64,000 bases of DNA, taken from Aquibaculum sediminis (GTDB lineage: Bacteria > Pseudomonadota > Alphaproteobacteria > Kiloniellales > DSM-21159). Positions 54,539 to 63,236 of this stretch are shown piece after piece (position 1 is the stretch's first letter; each line of letters begins with the position of its first letter). The position numbers and the translations under genes are program-made. The DNA is taken from NCBI RefSeq assembly GCF_040712085.1, contig NZ_JBFCVK010000001.1:1-64000 (forward strand), read 5' to 3'. The notes under the pieces were generated by a model, which had not been told where the DNA came from, made no database searches, and saw only the letters and a program-made list of their open reading frames with translations.

Positions 54539-56833
54539 TCACCGCAGCGAAAAGTCTTCATGAGCCAAAGTAAGGTTCGGATTGTAGGCGGGGTCCTTGT
54601 CCAGTTTTTCGCCCCAGGTGCGGCGCATGTGCTCGGCTTCGGCGCGGGCGCGGGCGCGTTTGGCTGCGGTATCGTCTGCGCCGCGGGAGATCGATTCGTG
54701 GTGATAGAGTTCGGCGTAGGGGGTCCAGATGTTGCGATAGCCAGCTTCGCGCACCTTGAGGCAGAGATCGACGTCGTTGAAAGAGATCGGCAGATTCTCT
54801 TCATCTAGTCCCCTCACCTCCTCAAAGACCGCGCGGCGGACCAGCAGGCAGGCAGCGGTCACAGCGGAGAGATTATGCGCCAAGTGCAGGCGGGTGAAGT
54901 AGCCAGGCGCGTTGCGGCTGAAGTATTTGTGGGCGTGGCCCGCCACACCGCCAATGCCCAGGATCACGCCGCCGTGCTGAACACTGTCATTGGGATAGTA
55001 AAGCTTGGCGCCGACGCAGCCAATCTCCGGCCGGCAAGCCTGGCGCACCATCTCGTCCAGCCAGCCAGCGTTGATCGGCTCGATGTCGTTGTTGACCAGC
55101 CCCAAAATCTCGCCGTGGGCGGCCCGTACGCCGAAGTTGTTGATGGCCGAGTAGTTGAAGGGCCTGTTCCAGGGCAGCACCCGCACCCGCGTGTCCCGCT
55201 CCGAAACCTCATGCATGTAGCCGAGCGTCTCAGTGCAGCGGCTTTGATTGTCGAGGATCAAGAGTTCGAAGTTGGAATAGTCGGTGCGTTCGAGGATGGC
55301 ATCGACACAGGGCTGGAGGATCTCCACACGGTCCCGGGTGGGAATCAGCAGGCTGACCAGCGGTGTGGGCTGTGGTAGCGGCCAGCGCACGCGGTAAGTG
55401 TTGGGGAAGTGCCCCGCCTCCACCTCGGCCTCGGGCGCCTGCGCACTCACCGCGTCGCGCACCGCCGCCAAGCCTGCACGCCCAGTATAGTCCTTCTGGC
55501 CGCTGTTCAGCGCCGTGGAGCCCTCCTCCGCGCGCCAATGGTAGAGCACCCAAGGAAGATGCAATATCTGCTCGGTCTTGAGCCGCCCCGTGACTCTCAG
55601 CGCCAGATCGTGATCCTGGGCACCCTCGAAGCCCTCGCGGAAGCCGCCCAGCTCGCGCACCAGCGCCGTGCGGTAGACGCCCAGGTGGGAGATGTAGTTC
55701 TGGGCCAGCAGCAGGTCGGGGTTCCAGTCCGGCTTGAAGTGCGGGTCGAAGCGCTCGCCCTCGGCGTTGAGCTTGTCCTCGTCGCTGTAGAGCAGGCCGG
55801 CGTCGGGTCGCCGCTGAAGCGCTTCGACCACCCGAAAGAGCGCGTCAGCTGAGAGGCGGTCGTCGTGATCAAGCAGCGCCACGAACTCGCCGCGGGCCAT
55901 ATCAAGAGCGGTGTTGCTGGCAGCACAGATATGCCCGTTGCGTTCTCGACAGACAACTTCGATGCGCGGATCGTTCTCGGCGTAGTCGGCCAGAAGCGAT
56001 CGCACCTCCGGATCGCCCGAAGCATCGTCGGCGATGCAAAGTTGCCAGTGTGGATAGTACTGCGCCAGCACCGACTCCAGGCACTCACGCAACCAAGAGA
56101 TGCAGGGGTTGTAGACTGGCACTACAACCGAAATCAGGGGTTGGCTGTCGAAGGATTCGATTGCCTGCTGCGCTGCTTCGGCGGACAGCACCGGATGTGT
56201 CTCCAGCCACAGAGCGTAGTTCCCGCCCGCGCTGCGGCGCTCGAAGGTTTCCGCGTAGTGCGCCAGAGCCAGATCACGCCAGTGAACATCCAGCTCCTTG
56301 GCTTGGCGCCGCAGCACCGGCAGCACCTCCTGGGGGCACAGGCCGTGCCACTGAGGATGTAGTCTGGCGAGCCGTCGGCTGAGGCGGTCCCGAGCAAACC
56401 AAGGCGTCACCCAGACAAGCCGGAAATGGATCAGGCTGAAGCAGCCCTCCCCTTCCATGGGATCGATACGCAATCCCCGCAACCGCGCCGAAAGGAACAG
56501 CAGTCGCTTGCCCATTTGCCCGCTGCTCAGACATAGGCTGACGCTCGCCTCTTCACGAAAGCCGCGGCCCGTATCCGGATAGAGTTTAACGACTGCTTTG
56601 GGCTGGTCGTGTTCCAAGGCAACTTCGAGCATGTGCCAGCCCCAAAGCCCTTGCCCTGGTGCGAGAAATTGGGGATCCTCCCCGGCCGCTCGCCACTCAA
56701 AATCCGCTGCTCCACCCTCTGCGCGATCGAGTTGGTGATGCGGCTGCAAAAGCGGCATCGGCAGAAGCACCAGCGGTGTCCTGTCCAACCAGCGGGATCT
56801 TCTGACGAGCCGGATGTAATTCTGCGCGTTCAT
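54539..56833 (-). CDS. tandem-domain GT2 glycosyltransferase
   Basis: The protein has about 764 residues. An N-terminal segment of about 230 residues is followed by two GT2 domains. The first has VVVPVYNPCISWLRECLESVL and LLDHDDRLSADAL; the second has LIPTRDRVEILQPCVDAIL, LVNNDIEP and FNDVDLCLKVREAGYR. It probably builds a surface polysaccharide using two sugar donors. I chose the ATG at 56833, which overlaps the upstream sulfotransferase stop. Confidence 0.88.
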   Translation of the reverse strand: MNAQNYIRLVRRSRWLDRTPLVLLPMPLLQPHHQLDRAEGGAADFEWRAAGEDPQFLAPGQGLWGWHMLEVALEHDQPKAVVKLYPDTGRGFREEASVSLCLSSGQMGKRLLFLSARLRGLRIDPMEGEGCFSLIHFRLVWVTPWFARDRLSRRLARLHPQWHGLCPQEVLPVLRRQAKELDVHWRDLALAHYAETFERRSAGGNYALWLETHPVLSAEAAQQAIESFDSQPLISVVVPVYNPCISWLRECLESVLAQYYPHWQLCIADDASGDPEVRSLLADYAENDPRIEVVCRERNGHICAASNTALDMARGEFVALLDHDDRLSADALFRVVEALQRRPDAGLLYSDEDKLNAEGERFDPHFKPDWNPDLLLAQNYISHLGVYRTALVRELGGFREGFEGAQDHDLALRVTGRLKTEQILHLPWVLYHWRAEEGSTALNSGQKDYTGRAGLAAVRDAVSAQAPEAEVEAGHFPNTYRVRWPLPQPTPLVSLLIPTRDRVEILQPCVDAILERTDYSNFELLILDNQSRCTETLGYMHEVSERDTRVRVLPWNRPFNYSAINNFGVRAAHGEILGLVNNDIEPINAGWLDEMVRQACRPEIGCVGAKLYYPNDSVQHGGVILGIGGVAGHAHKYFSRNAPGYFTRLHLAHNLSAVTAACLLVRRAVFEEVRGLDEENLPISFNDVDLCLKVREAGYRNIWTPYAELYHHESISRGADDTAAKRARARAEAEHMRRTWGEKLDKDPAYNPNLTLAHEDFSLR

Positions 56834-57807
56834 CCCGCCTCTTGCCTGGGAAGTGTCCGCGGCTTCCAAGGGAAGCGCTGGCCGGTCTGCGCCACCCGGC
56901 ACTGTACTCGGTCATCTGCGGAAAGCGTCACCGCCAGTTCGAAGCCAACGTAGCCACCGCGGGGGGGCTGCTGCCGACGGAGTGGAGGGCGCAGATCGAC
57001 GGCGAGAAGCGCGGCAACCTGCTCGTCGTTGATCGACACCTCCACCTCCACTGGCTCCTCGCTGTTACCCGCCCACCAAGCACAGCCGGAGATTCGGTCG
57101 GGCTTAAGCGCGTCGAGGCGAGCATGCGCCCAGGGCTTGTCCTCTTTGAAAAAGTGATAGCGGCTATCGAAAAGCGTCACTGCCTGAGCATAGAGGGCGA
57201 GGTCGCGCCGGTTCAGGCGCTTGAGCTCCGCCTCGTCCCTTGGCGAGAACTCATGCACCGCTTGAAGGCTTTGTTTGCCGCGATTGTCGGCGCGCAACGC
57301 AATCTCGGTGCCGAAATGCGCGTTGAGCAGTTCCAGACTTCTAGCGTAGCGCTCAGTCAGGCCCGCAAAACCGATCGTCTCGATTTCGATTCCCTGCAAA
57401 AGCTTGCTCTGGCGATTCTGCATCGTAGGGCGTGAGTAGAAATCCTCGAAACTGCCCTTATAGTCGAAATGACGGACAAAATGGCCGTACTCCGAGGCGA
57501 TCCTTTGTAATGGTTCGCGCAAAAAGGTGAGAGTTCGACCAGCCCCGAAAAGAGCAAGAAAGCGACCGACCCCGACATGTCCGCCGATCATCGCGGTGTC
57601 GCGCTGATGGCAGGCTAGCTTGAAGCCCCAGAAGTCCTTCGTCTCGCCGTAGAGGAGGTCCTTAACGAGTGGGTCCGTCACTGAGGAGTCTGGACCGTAG
57701 TCGTAGACGATGCGCTCTCGACCGAAAAACTCTTCCGCCCCCAACCGAAAGCTAGTCCCGGCAGTTTTCGGCACGTGAACAAAGAAAATCGGTGACATCA
57801 GGTCCAT
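56830..57807 (-). CDS. sulfotransferase-family protein A
   Basis: The protein has 325 residues. The 5'-phosphosulfate-binding motif FFVHVPKTAGTSF at the N-terminus and the 3'-phosphate region FLREPLQRIASEYGHF support a PAPS-dependent sulfotransferase. It likely sulfates a carbohydrate made by the neighbouring glycosyltransferases. ATGs at 57807 and 57798 are both possible. It is coupled to the downstream GT2 gene by a 4-base overlap. Confidence 0.82.
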   Translation of the reverse strand: MDLMSPIFFVHVPKTAGTSFRLGAEEFFGRERIVYDYGPDSSVTDPLVKDLLYGETKDFWGFKLACHQRDTAMIGGHVGVGRFLALFGAGRTLTFLREPLQRIASEYGHFVRHFDYKGSFEDFYSRPTMQNRQSKLLQGIEIETIGFAGLTERYARSLELLNAHFGTEIALRADNRGKQSLQAVHEFSPRDEAELKRLNRRDLALYAQAVTLFDSRYHFFKEDKPWAHARLDALKPDRISGCAWWAGNSEEPVEVEVSINDEQVAALLAVDLRPPLRRQQPPRGGYVGFELAVTLSADDRVQCRVAQTGQRFPWKPRTLPRQEAG

Positions 57808-57922
57808 TGCTCCAAATGAGGCACAATTTCTTCACTTATCAATTCTGGCGGTTTGGTGAATTGCCGGTTTCAATCTCTTTACTTGAATTCCTGTAATGAC
57901 AGCGGCATCTGTCATGGGGTTG

Positions 57923-58933
57923 TCATCCCTTGCCGAAGAGACTGAAGCGACCATTCTTCCAGGCTTTCCGGCCCCCCTTGTTTCCGTCGAGCGCGTCAGA
58001 AGCGTTCAGAGAGTTCACTGACTTTTTCTTGGTCGCAACCTGTTCCGCAATGACATCAAGTTGCTCCGAAGTAAAAGTGTAGGCCCCGTCCGGGATGCTG
58101 TCCTGGGTCGGGCGAATATCACGCTCCCTGCTGTACTGCACGGCCTGGGGCAGTCGCTCGTTCACGGCGGCTATGTCGTCACTCAACCGATTCCAGAGAG
58201 CAATCTGGGCTTCGAGGGGGGGGCGCATGTCATCGGACTTGATGTCGGGGCAATTGTTGCAGAGGGCGTCGGCAAGCGCGTTGCCAGCCCCACTTCCAAT
58301 CTGCTTGTTGATCGCTAGAAGCAAGGCAATCTCAGATCTTGTCATGGAGCGATTGACTCTATCCGCAGGGGGAGTCGACAGCAAAGCTGTATCGATTCCC
58401 AGCCATTGAGCAGTCACACCAAGGATGCTCCGCTTTTCCACAGAATAATTGCGGACAGTGACTTCTGCTCCCAATTCTGAACAGAATTCCAAGGCTGACA
58501 TGACTCGTCTTGGCATATTATAGATGTCTAGGTGCTCAATTAAACTGGTCGCGCTGGACCGCCGCTTTACTGTTTGCTGATAGACTGAGCAGCAGTGCTC
58601 CACTGGATCCCGGATGAACAGCAGGATGCATATCTTGTCTGGTGATATTTCGGCGATTCTTTTCTTTATCAAGTCCCTTCCCTGCTTGCGTACGAAGTGA
58701 CCAAAAAGCCCCTCTCCGCTAAAGAAAAGATTCGTATCGCCTCCCCGCCGATACTCCAGAAAAACCCGTGTGTTACCTGATGATATTTTCCCCTCTGCGG
58801 CGGCCTCAGCGTTCTTTGGAAGGGGATAGGTAATGCCCAACGCTCCCAGCGCTTCTGCGCTTCGCGCAAAGGTCGACTGAAGATAGCTGCTTCCGGTCTT
58901 TCCGTGACCTATGTGCAGGAACAGTTTTCGCAT
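57923..58933 (-). CDS. sulfotransferase-like protein B
   Basis: The protein has 336 residues. The N-terminal LFLHIGHGKTGSSYLQS is a P-loop-like phosphosulfate motif and LLFIRDPVEHCCSVYQQTV the second PAPS site. It is unlike A and C, so it was not made by local duplication. Its composition is lower in GC than the core genes, which suggests acquisition. The sulfated substrate is unknown. Confidence 0.72.
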   Translation of the reverse strand: MRKLFLHIGHGKTGSSYLQSTFARSAEALGALGITYPLPKNAEAAAEGKISSGNTRVFLEYRRGGDTNLFFSGEGLFGHFVRKQGRDLIKKRIAEISPDKICILLFIRDPVEHCCSVYQQTVKRRSSATSLIEHLDIYNMPRRVMSALEFCSELGAEVTVRNYSVEKRSILGVTAQWLGIDTALLSTPPADRVNRSMTRSEIALLLAINKQIGSGAGNALADALCNNCPDIKSDDMRPPLEAQIALWNRLSDDIAAVNERLPQAVQYSRERDIRPTQDSIPDGAYTFTSEQLDVIAEQVATKKKSVNSLNASDALDGNKGGRKAWKNGRFSLFGKG

Positions 58934-59124
58934 CGCTGATCCCCCTCCCGTTCATCCCCCAAACCCAAGCCTGCCGCGTGCCCTTTGCCGACGCCATCTC
59001 TGCCCTGATCCGGTTCGGCGGCGGCGGTACCGTTGATGGGCTTGAGGCGACGCCAGGCACGGTGCCGGAGCGAGTCCAGCTCGACCCGCTCTCCAGCCCC
59101 CCCCTGTTCTGGAGCGGCCGCTTC

Positions 59125-59430
59125 CTAATCCTTGGAATCAGAGAGACGCAGGCTGATACGCTTGGTCAGAACCGCCTCCCCTCCCTTCTCGCGCTCGACC
59201 TGGCGGATCTGGATGCGGCCGAGGCCCGGCATCCGAAGGCGCGCTTCATCACGCTCATTCAACTCCGCGGCGAAGGCTTGCAGCACGCGGCGCGTGAGGA
59301 CACCCAACTGTCGATCACTCAGCGCCTCGCCGAGATCGGGATGCGCCTGCTTCATGCGTTCAACAAGAGCTTCAGGCTTGAGCACTTCCATCTCGGAAGC
59401 CTCGGTGCCGCTGGCATCATCATCACTCAT
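59125..59430 (-). CDS. small HU/IHF-like DNA-binding protein candidate
   Basis: The protein has about 101 residues. KPEALVERMKQAHPDL and VLTRRVLQAFAAELNERDE form two helices, followed by RLRMPGLGRIQIRQVEREKGG, in the place of the HU/IHF beta-saddle (GFGTFEVRERKARTG in typical HU). The arm end is short. I infer a divergent nucleoid-associated protein. I chose the ATG at 59430 because AAAAGGA is too close to the ATG at 59439 but fits 59430. It is surrounded by sulfotransferase genes. Confidence 0.6.
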   Translation of the reverse strand: MSDDDASGTEASEMEVLKPEALVERMKQAHPDLGEALSDRQLGVLTRRVLQAFAAELNERDEARLRMPGLGRIQIRQVEREKGGEAVLTKRISLRLSDSKD

Positions 59431-59461
59431 CGTGACCATTCCTTTTCTGAACAGGAGACTT

Positions 59462-59498
59462 GGGCGGTGGTGCCCACTCTTTGAGGATCTACCTCAAA
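59462..59498. repeat. two small inverted repeats upstream of the HU/IHF-like gene
   Basis: TTTGAGG at 59480-59486 pairs with CCTCAAA at 59492-59498, and GGGC at 59462-59465 with GCCC at 59471-59474. Both lie within 70 bases upstream of the HU/IHF-like start. They may be an operator or leader hairpins. The AT-rich stretch further upstream has a perfect TTGACA (59542-59547) and a separate TATGAT (59505-59510), but their spacing is wrong for one promoter. Confidence 0.35.
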
Positions 59499-59583
59499 TG
59501 ACTAATCATAATGGCTTAAGCTTCACGCCTCATTCAACAAATGTCAAACCTACCATCGCAACATCATGACAACTATCATATCA

Positions 59584-60315
59584 TCAACAATCTGCGTACC
59601 CGAATATCTCGAAATCCCTTTGGTAAATCTTAAAGAGTCGCCTCCTTATGTTCTCCGTTACAAAGTTCTCGTGACTGAGTGCACCGATATCGAGAAGATT
59701 TGCCGGGGTCGCACCGAGGTATTCAGCTACCCCGGTTGCCACAGGTGTTTTGTTTGCGGACGCATCGAGGTATTTTATGCCAGTTTCCTCGCACATTCTT
59801 TTCATATCTGCAGGGAAATTCTCCACCTTTGCCACGACATCATAACTGCCTCTCTTTGCTCCCGGCGGCGCCTGAGTGTCCCAGTGCGGGTTTATCTTCT
59901 GAAGTTTTCCACTGTCTCGCAAGTGATGTTGCAGCTCTATAGCATCCACAAATTCTTCAAAACTCAGATCGTTGGTTTTCGGGTCGCCACCGAAGTGTGC
60001 GCGATGAAACAAGAACAATTCCCGGGAAAAGGATTCCATCGTTTCAAGCGTCACTGCTTTCTTGCGGTGTATGACGAACTTGTTGAGGTACGCGCTGATC
60101 GCACGATCGACAGGATGGCGTGTTATTACGACAGTCCGGTAACCCGCTCGTATAAAGGGCCGGCATTTCGCCCAGCGCAAACTGTTTCGGAGATAGTGGC
60201 GATTCCCCCTACCGAAGTTGAATGCGAGCGTCCGAAAGAGCGTTGTGCAGGCACACTTTGGTGACCAGAAGTAAATCGTCTTGTTCTCTTCAGAAGGGAA
60301 ACCGCGTCTCGCCAC
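59584..60315 (-). CDS. sulfotransferase-family protein C
   Basis: The protein has about 243 residues. The phosphosulfate motif is YFWSPKCACTTLFRTL, the second site VVITRHPVDRAISAYLNKF, as in carbohydrate (HNK-1/chondroitin-type) sulfotransferases. I chose the GTG at 60315, which has GGGAG seven bases upstream and starts just after the rfbC stop; the longer reading overlaps rfbC. The gene is AT-rich compared with its neighbours. Confidence 0.8.
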   Translation of the reverse strand: MARRGFPSEENKTIYFWSPKCACTTLFRTLAFNFGRGNRHYLRNSLRWAKCRPFIRAGYRTVVITRHPVDRAISAYLNKFVIHRKKAVTLETMESFSRELFLFHRAHFGGDPKTNDLSFEEFVDAIELQHHLRDSGKLQKINPHWDTQAPPGAKRGSYDVVAKVENFPADMKRMCEETGIKYLDASANKTPVATGVAEYLGATPANLLDIGALSHENFVTENIRRRLFKIYQRDFEIFGYADC

Positions 60316-60344
60316 CCTTACTCTCCCACAACATTTTGCTCCTG

Positions 60345-60896
60345 TTATCCACCAAACGTCGCCGCATCCCGGAAGGCCATCCCCTGCCCGTCCTTCTCCG
60401 ACACCCGCGGCGGCTGGCCGCCGACCAGGGGCCAGGCGATGGCGAGGTCGGGGTCGTCCCAGCGGATGCAGTACTCGTCGCCGGGGTTGTAGTAGTCCGT
60501 GCACTTGTACTGGAACTCGGCCTCCTCGCTGGTCACATAGAAGGCGTGGGCGAAGCCCGGGGGGACCCAGATCTGTTGCTTGTTCTCGGCGCTGAGCGTC
60601 GCACCCACCCAGCGGCCGAATGTGGGGCTGGGGCGGCGCAGGTCCACCGCCACGTCGAAGACCTCCCCGCGCGTCACCCGCACCAGCTTGCCCTGCGGCT
60701 TCTCGAGCTGGTAGTGCAGGCCGCGCAGGATGCCGTGGGCGGAGAGGCTGTGGTTGTCCTGCACGAAGGTGTAGGCGCCGCAGTGCGCCTCGAAGTCCGC
60801 CTGGCGGAAGGTTTCCATGAAGAAGCCGCGCTCATCGCCGAAGACCTTAGGCGTGAGGAGGACGACGTCGGGGATGGCGAGGGGGGTGAAGTTCAT
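60345..60896 (-). CDS. rfbC: dTDP-4-dehydrorhamnose 3,5-epimerase
   Basis: The protein has about 183 residues. FGDERGFFMETFR, FVQDNHSLSAHGILRGLHYQ and the catalytic histidine with FAHAFYVTSEEAEFQYKCTDYY are typical. It makes dTDP-4-keto-L-rhamnose for rhamnose donors. The partners rfbA, rfbB and rfbD are not in view. The ATG at 60896 is the best start. Confidence 0.93.
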   Translation of the reverse strand: MNFTPLAIPDVVLLTPKVFGDERGFFMETFRQADFEAHCGAYTFVQDNHSLSAHGILRGLHYQLEKPQGKLVRVTRGEVFDVAVDLRRPSPTFGRWVGATLSAENKQQIWVPPGFAHAFYVTSEEAEFQYKCTDYYNPGDEYCIRWDDPDLAIAWPLVGGQPPRVSEKDGQGMAFRDAATFGG

Positions 60897-61047
60897 GGGA
60901 TTCCGATCAGACAAAGAGCATAGGGGATACTAACCTTTAGAGGTATAGGGTCCAAGCCTTCCTATCCCCCTTGCCACACCGGCGCTCGGTCCAGTTCTGC
61001 GCCGCACAGAACGATCGCCGATTGCGTTCAGTGGTGTTGCCCGCTTT

Positions 61048-62136
61048 CTACCCTTTTTCCCTCAGCCGCTGCACAGTGCGATGGGCGCCGCACCACATGC
61101 GGTAGTACATGCCGGCCGCCTTGGCCATGGCCTGCTCATGGCGCATGGCTTGCCGGTGCGCGGACAGCGCCTCAAGTCGCGCCTCGTTGGTCTGCGTGTC
61201 CTCAATGCGTTCCAGCAGTGCCAACAGCTGCGGGCGCAGGCGATAGCGGGCGCGCTGGGCATCCGGCAGGTCCCGCACAAAGGCGATGCCGTTCTCATAG
61301 CCCTGCACCAGTTCCTCGGCGAGTGCATCGGGCGCCAGTTGCGTCCGGGTGCAGCGCCCGGAGTAGTTGAACCAGCGGGCACGCTCCCAGTTCTCGGCAT
61401 CGAGCCAGCCCGGTCCGCCGAAGTGATCATACACAAAGACCGGTGTGCGCGACGCCAGGCAGTAAGGCACGGTCTTGCCAATCGTCACCACCGCGTCGGC
61501 TTCCAGCAGGGCCTTGGGATCGAGGCGACGCCAGTGGTCTCCTCCCCGGCCGTAGTGCGTCACGGCGATGCCCTGCTCGCGCAGAAGCGTGATGGCCGCA
61601 CCTAGCTCCTCCGGCAGATGGTTGCTGACCACCAGCAGATGCTTGAGTTCCGGGCGATAGTCCCGCTCCGCCCTCCAGAAGCGCGGCGGCGCGGCATTGT
61701 CGAACAGGCGGACCTTCTCTTCCGGCAGCCCCTCCGCGGTGAAGTAGGCCCGCGCTTCTTCGGAATGCAGCCAGATCTCATCGGCGAGCAGCGGCTCATG
61801 CACCAGGCCGGGCTGCGAAAGCGGGAAATTGAGATCCACGTGCAGGAACACGAAACGGGTTCGCGGCCGCATAGCCTCGCTTGGCTCATAACTCAGCACC
61901 GGCGCAATCTGGTTGATCACCATCACCAGATCGAAATCCAGAGCGTTGATCTCGTCGCTGGCCACCACGGTCCGGGCACCAGTGCGCTCGGCGACACCCT
62001 GCATAGGCTGGCCGAGGAAGTTGGCGCAGATCTGCACCTCGTGCCCGGCCTGAAGGAAAAACTCGGCAATTTCCTGGATAACCAGTTCGGACCCAGCAAT
62101 CTCCTGTAAATGGTTGGTGCCCAGCAGTATTCTCAC
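61048..62136 (-). CDS. GT-B-like glycosyltransferase
   Basis: The protein has about 362 residues. It begins VRILLGTNHLQEIAGSELVIQEIAEFFLQAGHEV, typical of GT4-like enzymes, and the C-terminal half shows ADAVVTIGKTVPYCLASRTPVFVYDHFGGPGW, the donor-site region. The sugar is unknown. The start is GTG, overlapping the galE stop (GTGA). The longer reading lies within galE and is not coding. Confidence 0.78.
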   Translation of the reverse strand: MRILLGTNHLQEIAGSELVIQEIAEFFLQAGHEVQICANFLGQPMQGVAERTGARTVVASDEINALDFDLVMVINQIAPVLSYEPSEAMRPRTRFVFLHVDLNFPLSQPGLVHEPLLADEIWLHSEEARAYFTAEGLPEEKVRLFDNAAPPRFWRAERDYRPELKHLLVVSNHLPEELGAAITLLREQGIAVTHYGRGGDHWRRLDPKALLEADAVVTIGKTVPYCLASRTPVFVYDHFGGPGWLDAENWERARWFNYSGRCTRTQLAPDALAEELVQGYENGIAFVRDLPDAQRARYRLRPQLLALLERIEDTQTNEARLEALSAHRQAMRHEQAMAKAAGMYYRMWCGAHRTVQRLREKG

Positions 62137-63140
62137 AGGCCCGCCAGCCGCTTCTCCCAGGCCCAAGCGTGACGAATGATGGTCTCCAAGTCGCTGTAGC
62201 GGGGCTGCCACCCCAGCTCCCGCTTGGCGCGTGTGGCGTCGGCCACGAGGCGGGCCGGGTCGCCCGGCCGGCGCGGGCCCTCCTTGACCGTCAGGAAAAA
62301 GCCGTCCTCCGCCACCACCCGCTGCGCAGTCTCGATCACCTGCTGCACCGAGAATCCTTGCCCGTTTCCCAAGTTGTAGGCATGAGCGCCCTGCTTGTCT
62401 CCACTGATCAACGCGTCCAGCGCCAGAGCGTGGGCGGTGCAGAGGTCCTCCACATGAATGTAATCGCGCACGCAGGTGCCGTCCCCCGTAGGGTAATCCC
62501 GGCCAAAAACCGTGATCGAATCGCGACGACCGGACGCCGCCTGGAGGATGAGCGGAATGAGGTGAGTTTCCGGGTCATGGCACTCTCCCAGTTCCCCTTC
62601 CGGATCGGCGCCACAGGCGTTGAAATAGCGCAAACTTACGGAGTTCAGGCCGTGGGCGGCATGAAAGTCCCGCAGCATGGCTTCCACCATGAGCTTGCTG
62701 GCGCCATAGGGATTGATAGGCCGCTGCGGATGCGTCTCGGCTATAGGTACTTGTTCCGGGTTGCCAAAAGTTGCAGCTGTGGACGAGAAAATAATGTTCT
62801 GAATCTTATGACGGGTCATCATTTCCAAGAGATTAAGAGTGCTAACTACGTTGTTTTGATAGTATCGGCCGGGATGTTGCATCGACTCACTGACAAGGCT
62901 TAACGCTCCAAAATGCATCACGGCGTCGACACAATGCGCACTAAATAGCCGTTGAAGCAACTCACGGTCACCCAAATCGCCAACCACTATCTCGCCGTAC
63001 CGCGCAATTTTCAAACAACCAGTGGAAAAATTGTCCAGAACCACCGGTAAATGACCAGCGCGGATAAGCCACTTCGCCACGTGGCTACCGATGTAGCCGG
63101 CACCCCCGAGCACAAGAACCTTCATCCGCTTAGCGTCCAT
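62133..63140 (-). CDS. galE: UDP-glucose 4-epimerase
   Basis: The protein has 335 residues and is an extended short-chain dehydrogenase that interconverts UDP-glucose and UDP-galactose. LVLGGAGYIGSHV is the NAD motif and YGASKLMVE the catalytic YxxxK. The start is uncertain between 63140 and the ATG at 63125 (MKVLVLGG). It supplies galactose to the polysaccharide genes alongside. Confidence 0.93.
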   Translation of the reverse strand: MDAKRMKVLVLGGAGYIGSHVAKWLIRAGHLPVVLDNFSTGCLKIARYGEIVVGDLGDRELLQRLFSAHCVDAVMHFGALSLVSESMQHPGRYYQNNVVSTLNLLEMMTRHKIQNIIFSSTAATFGNPEQVPIAETHPQRPINPYGASKLMVEAMLRDFHAAHGLNSVSLRYFNACGADPEGELGECHDPETHLIPLILQAASGRRDSITVFGRDYPTGDGTCVRDYIHVEDLCTAHALALDALISGDKQGAHAYNLGNGQGFSVQQVIETAQRVVAEDGFFLTVKEGPRRPGDPARLVADATRAKRELGWQPRYSDLETIIRHAWAWEKRLAGL

Positions 63141-63236
63141 TTGTTCAACCGCATTCGCGGCTTTTGGCAGTTTGGATCATATCGCTGAGGCGCCTTTATG
63201 AGGCTGAATTTTATTAGGCTTAATAGCAAACGGGAT

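Noticed and set aside
58978..59484. Plus-strand frame of 168 codons covering the gap at 58934-59124
   Set aside because: It overlaps the HU/IHF-like gene, lacks a ribosome binding site and shows no motif. I see no gene in this gap.
60994..61012. Six-base hairpin GTTCTG/CAGAAC after the GT-B-like gene
   Set aside because: Too short and lacks a T-tract on either strand; not a credible terminator.
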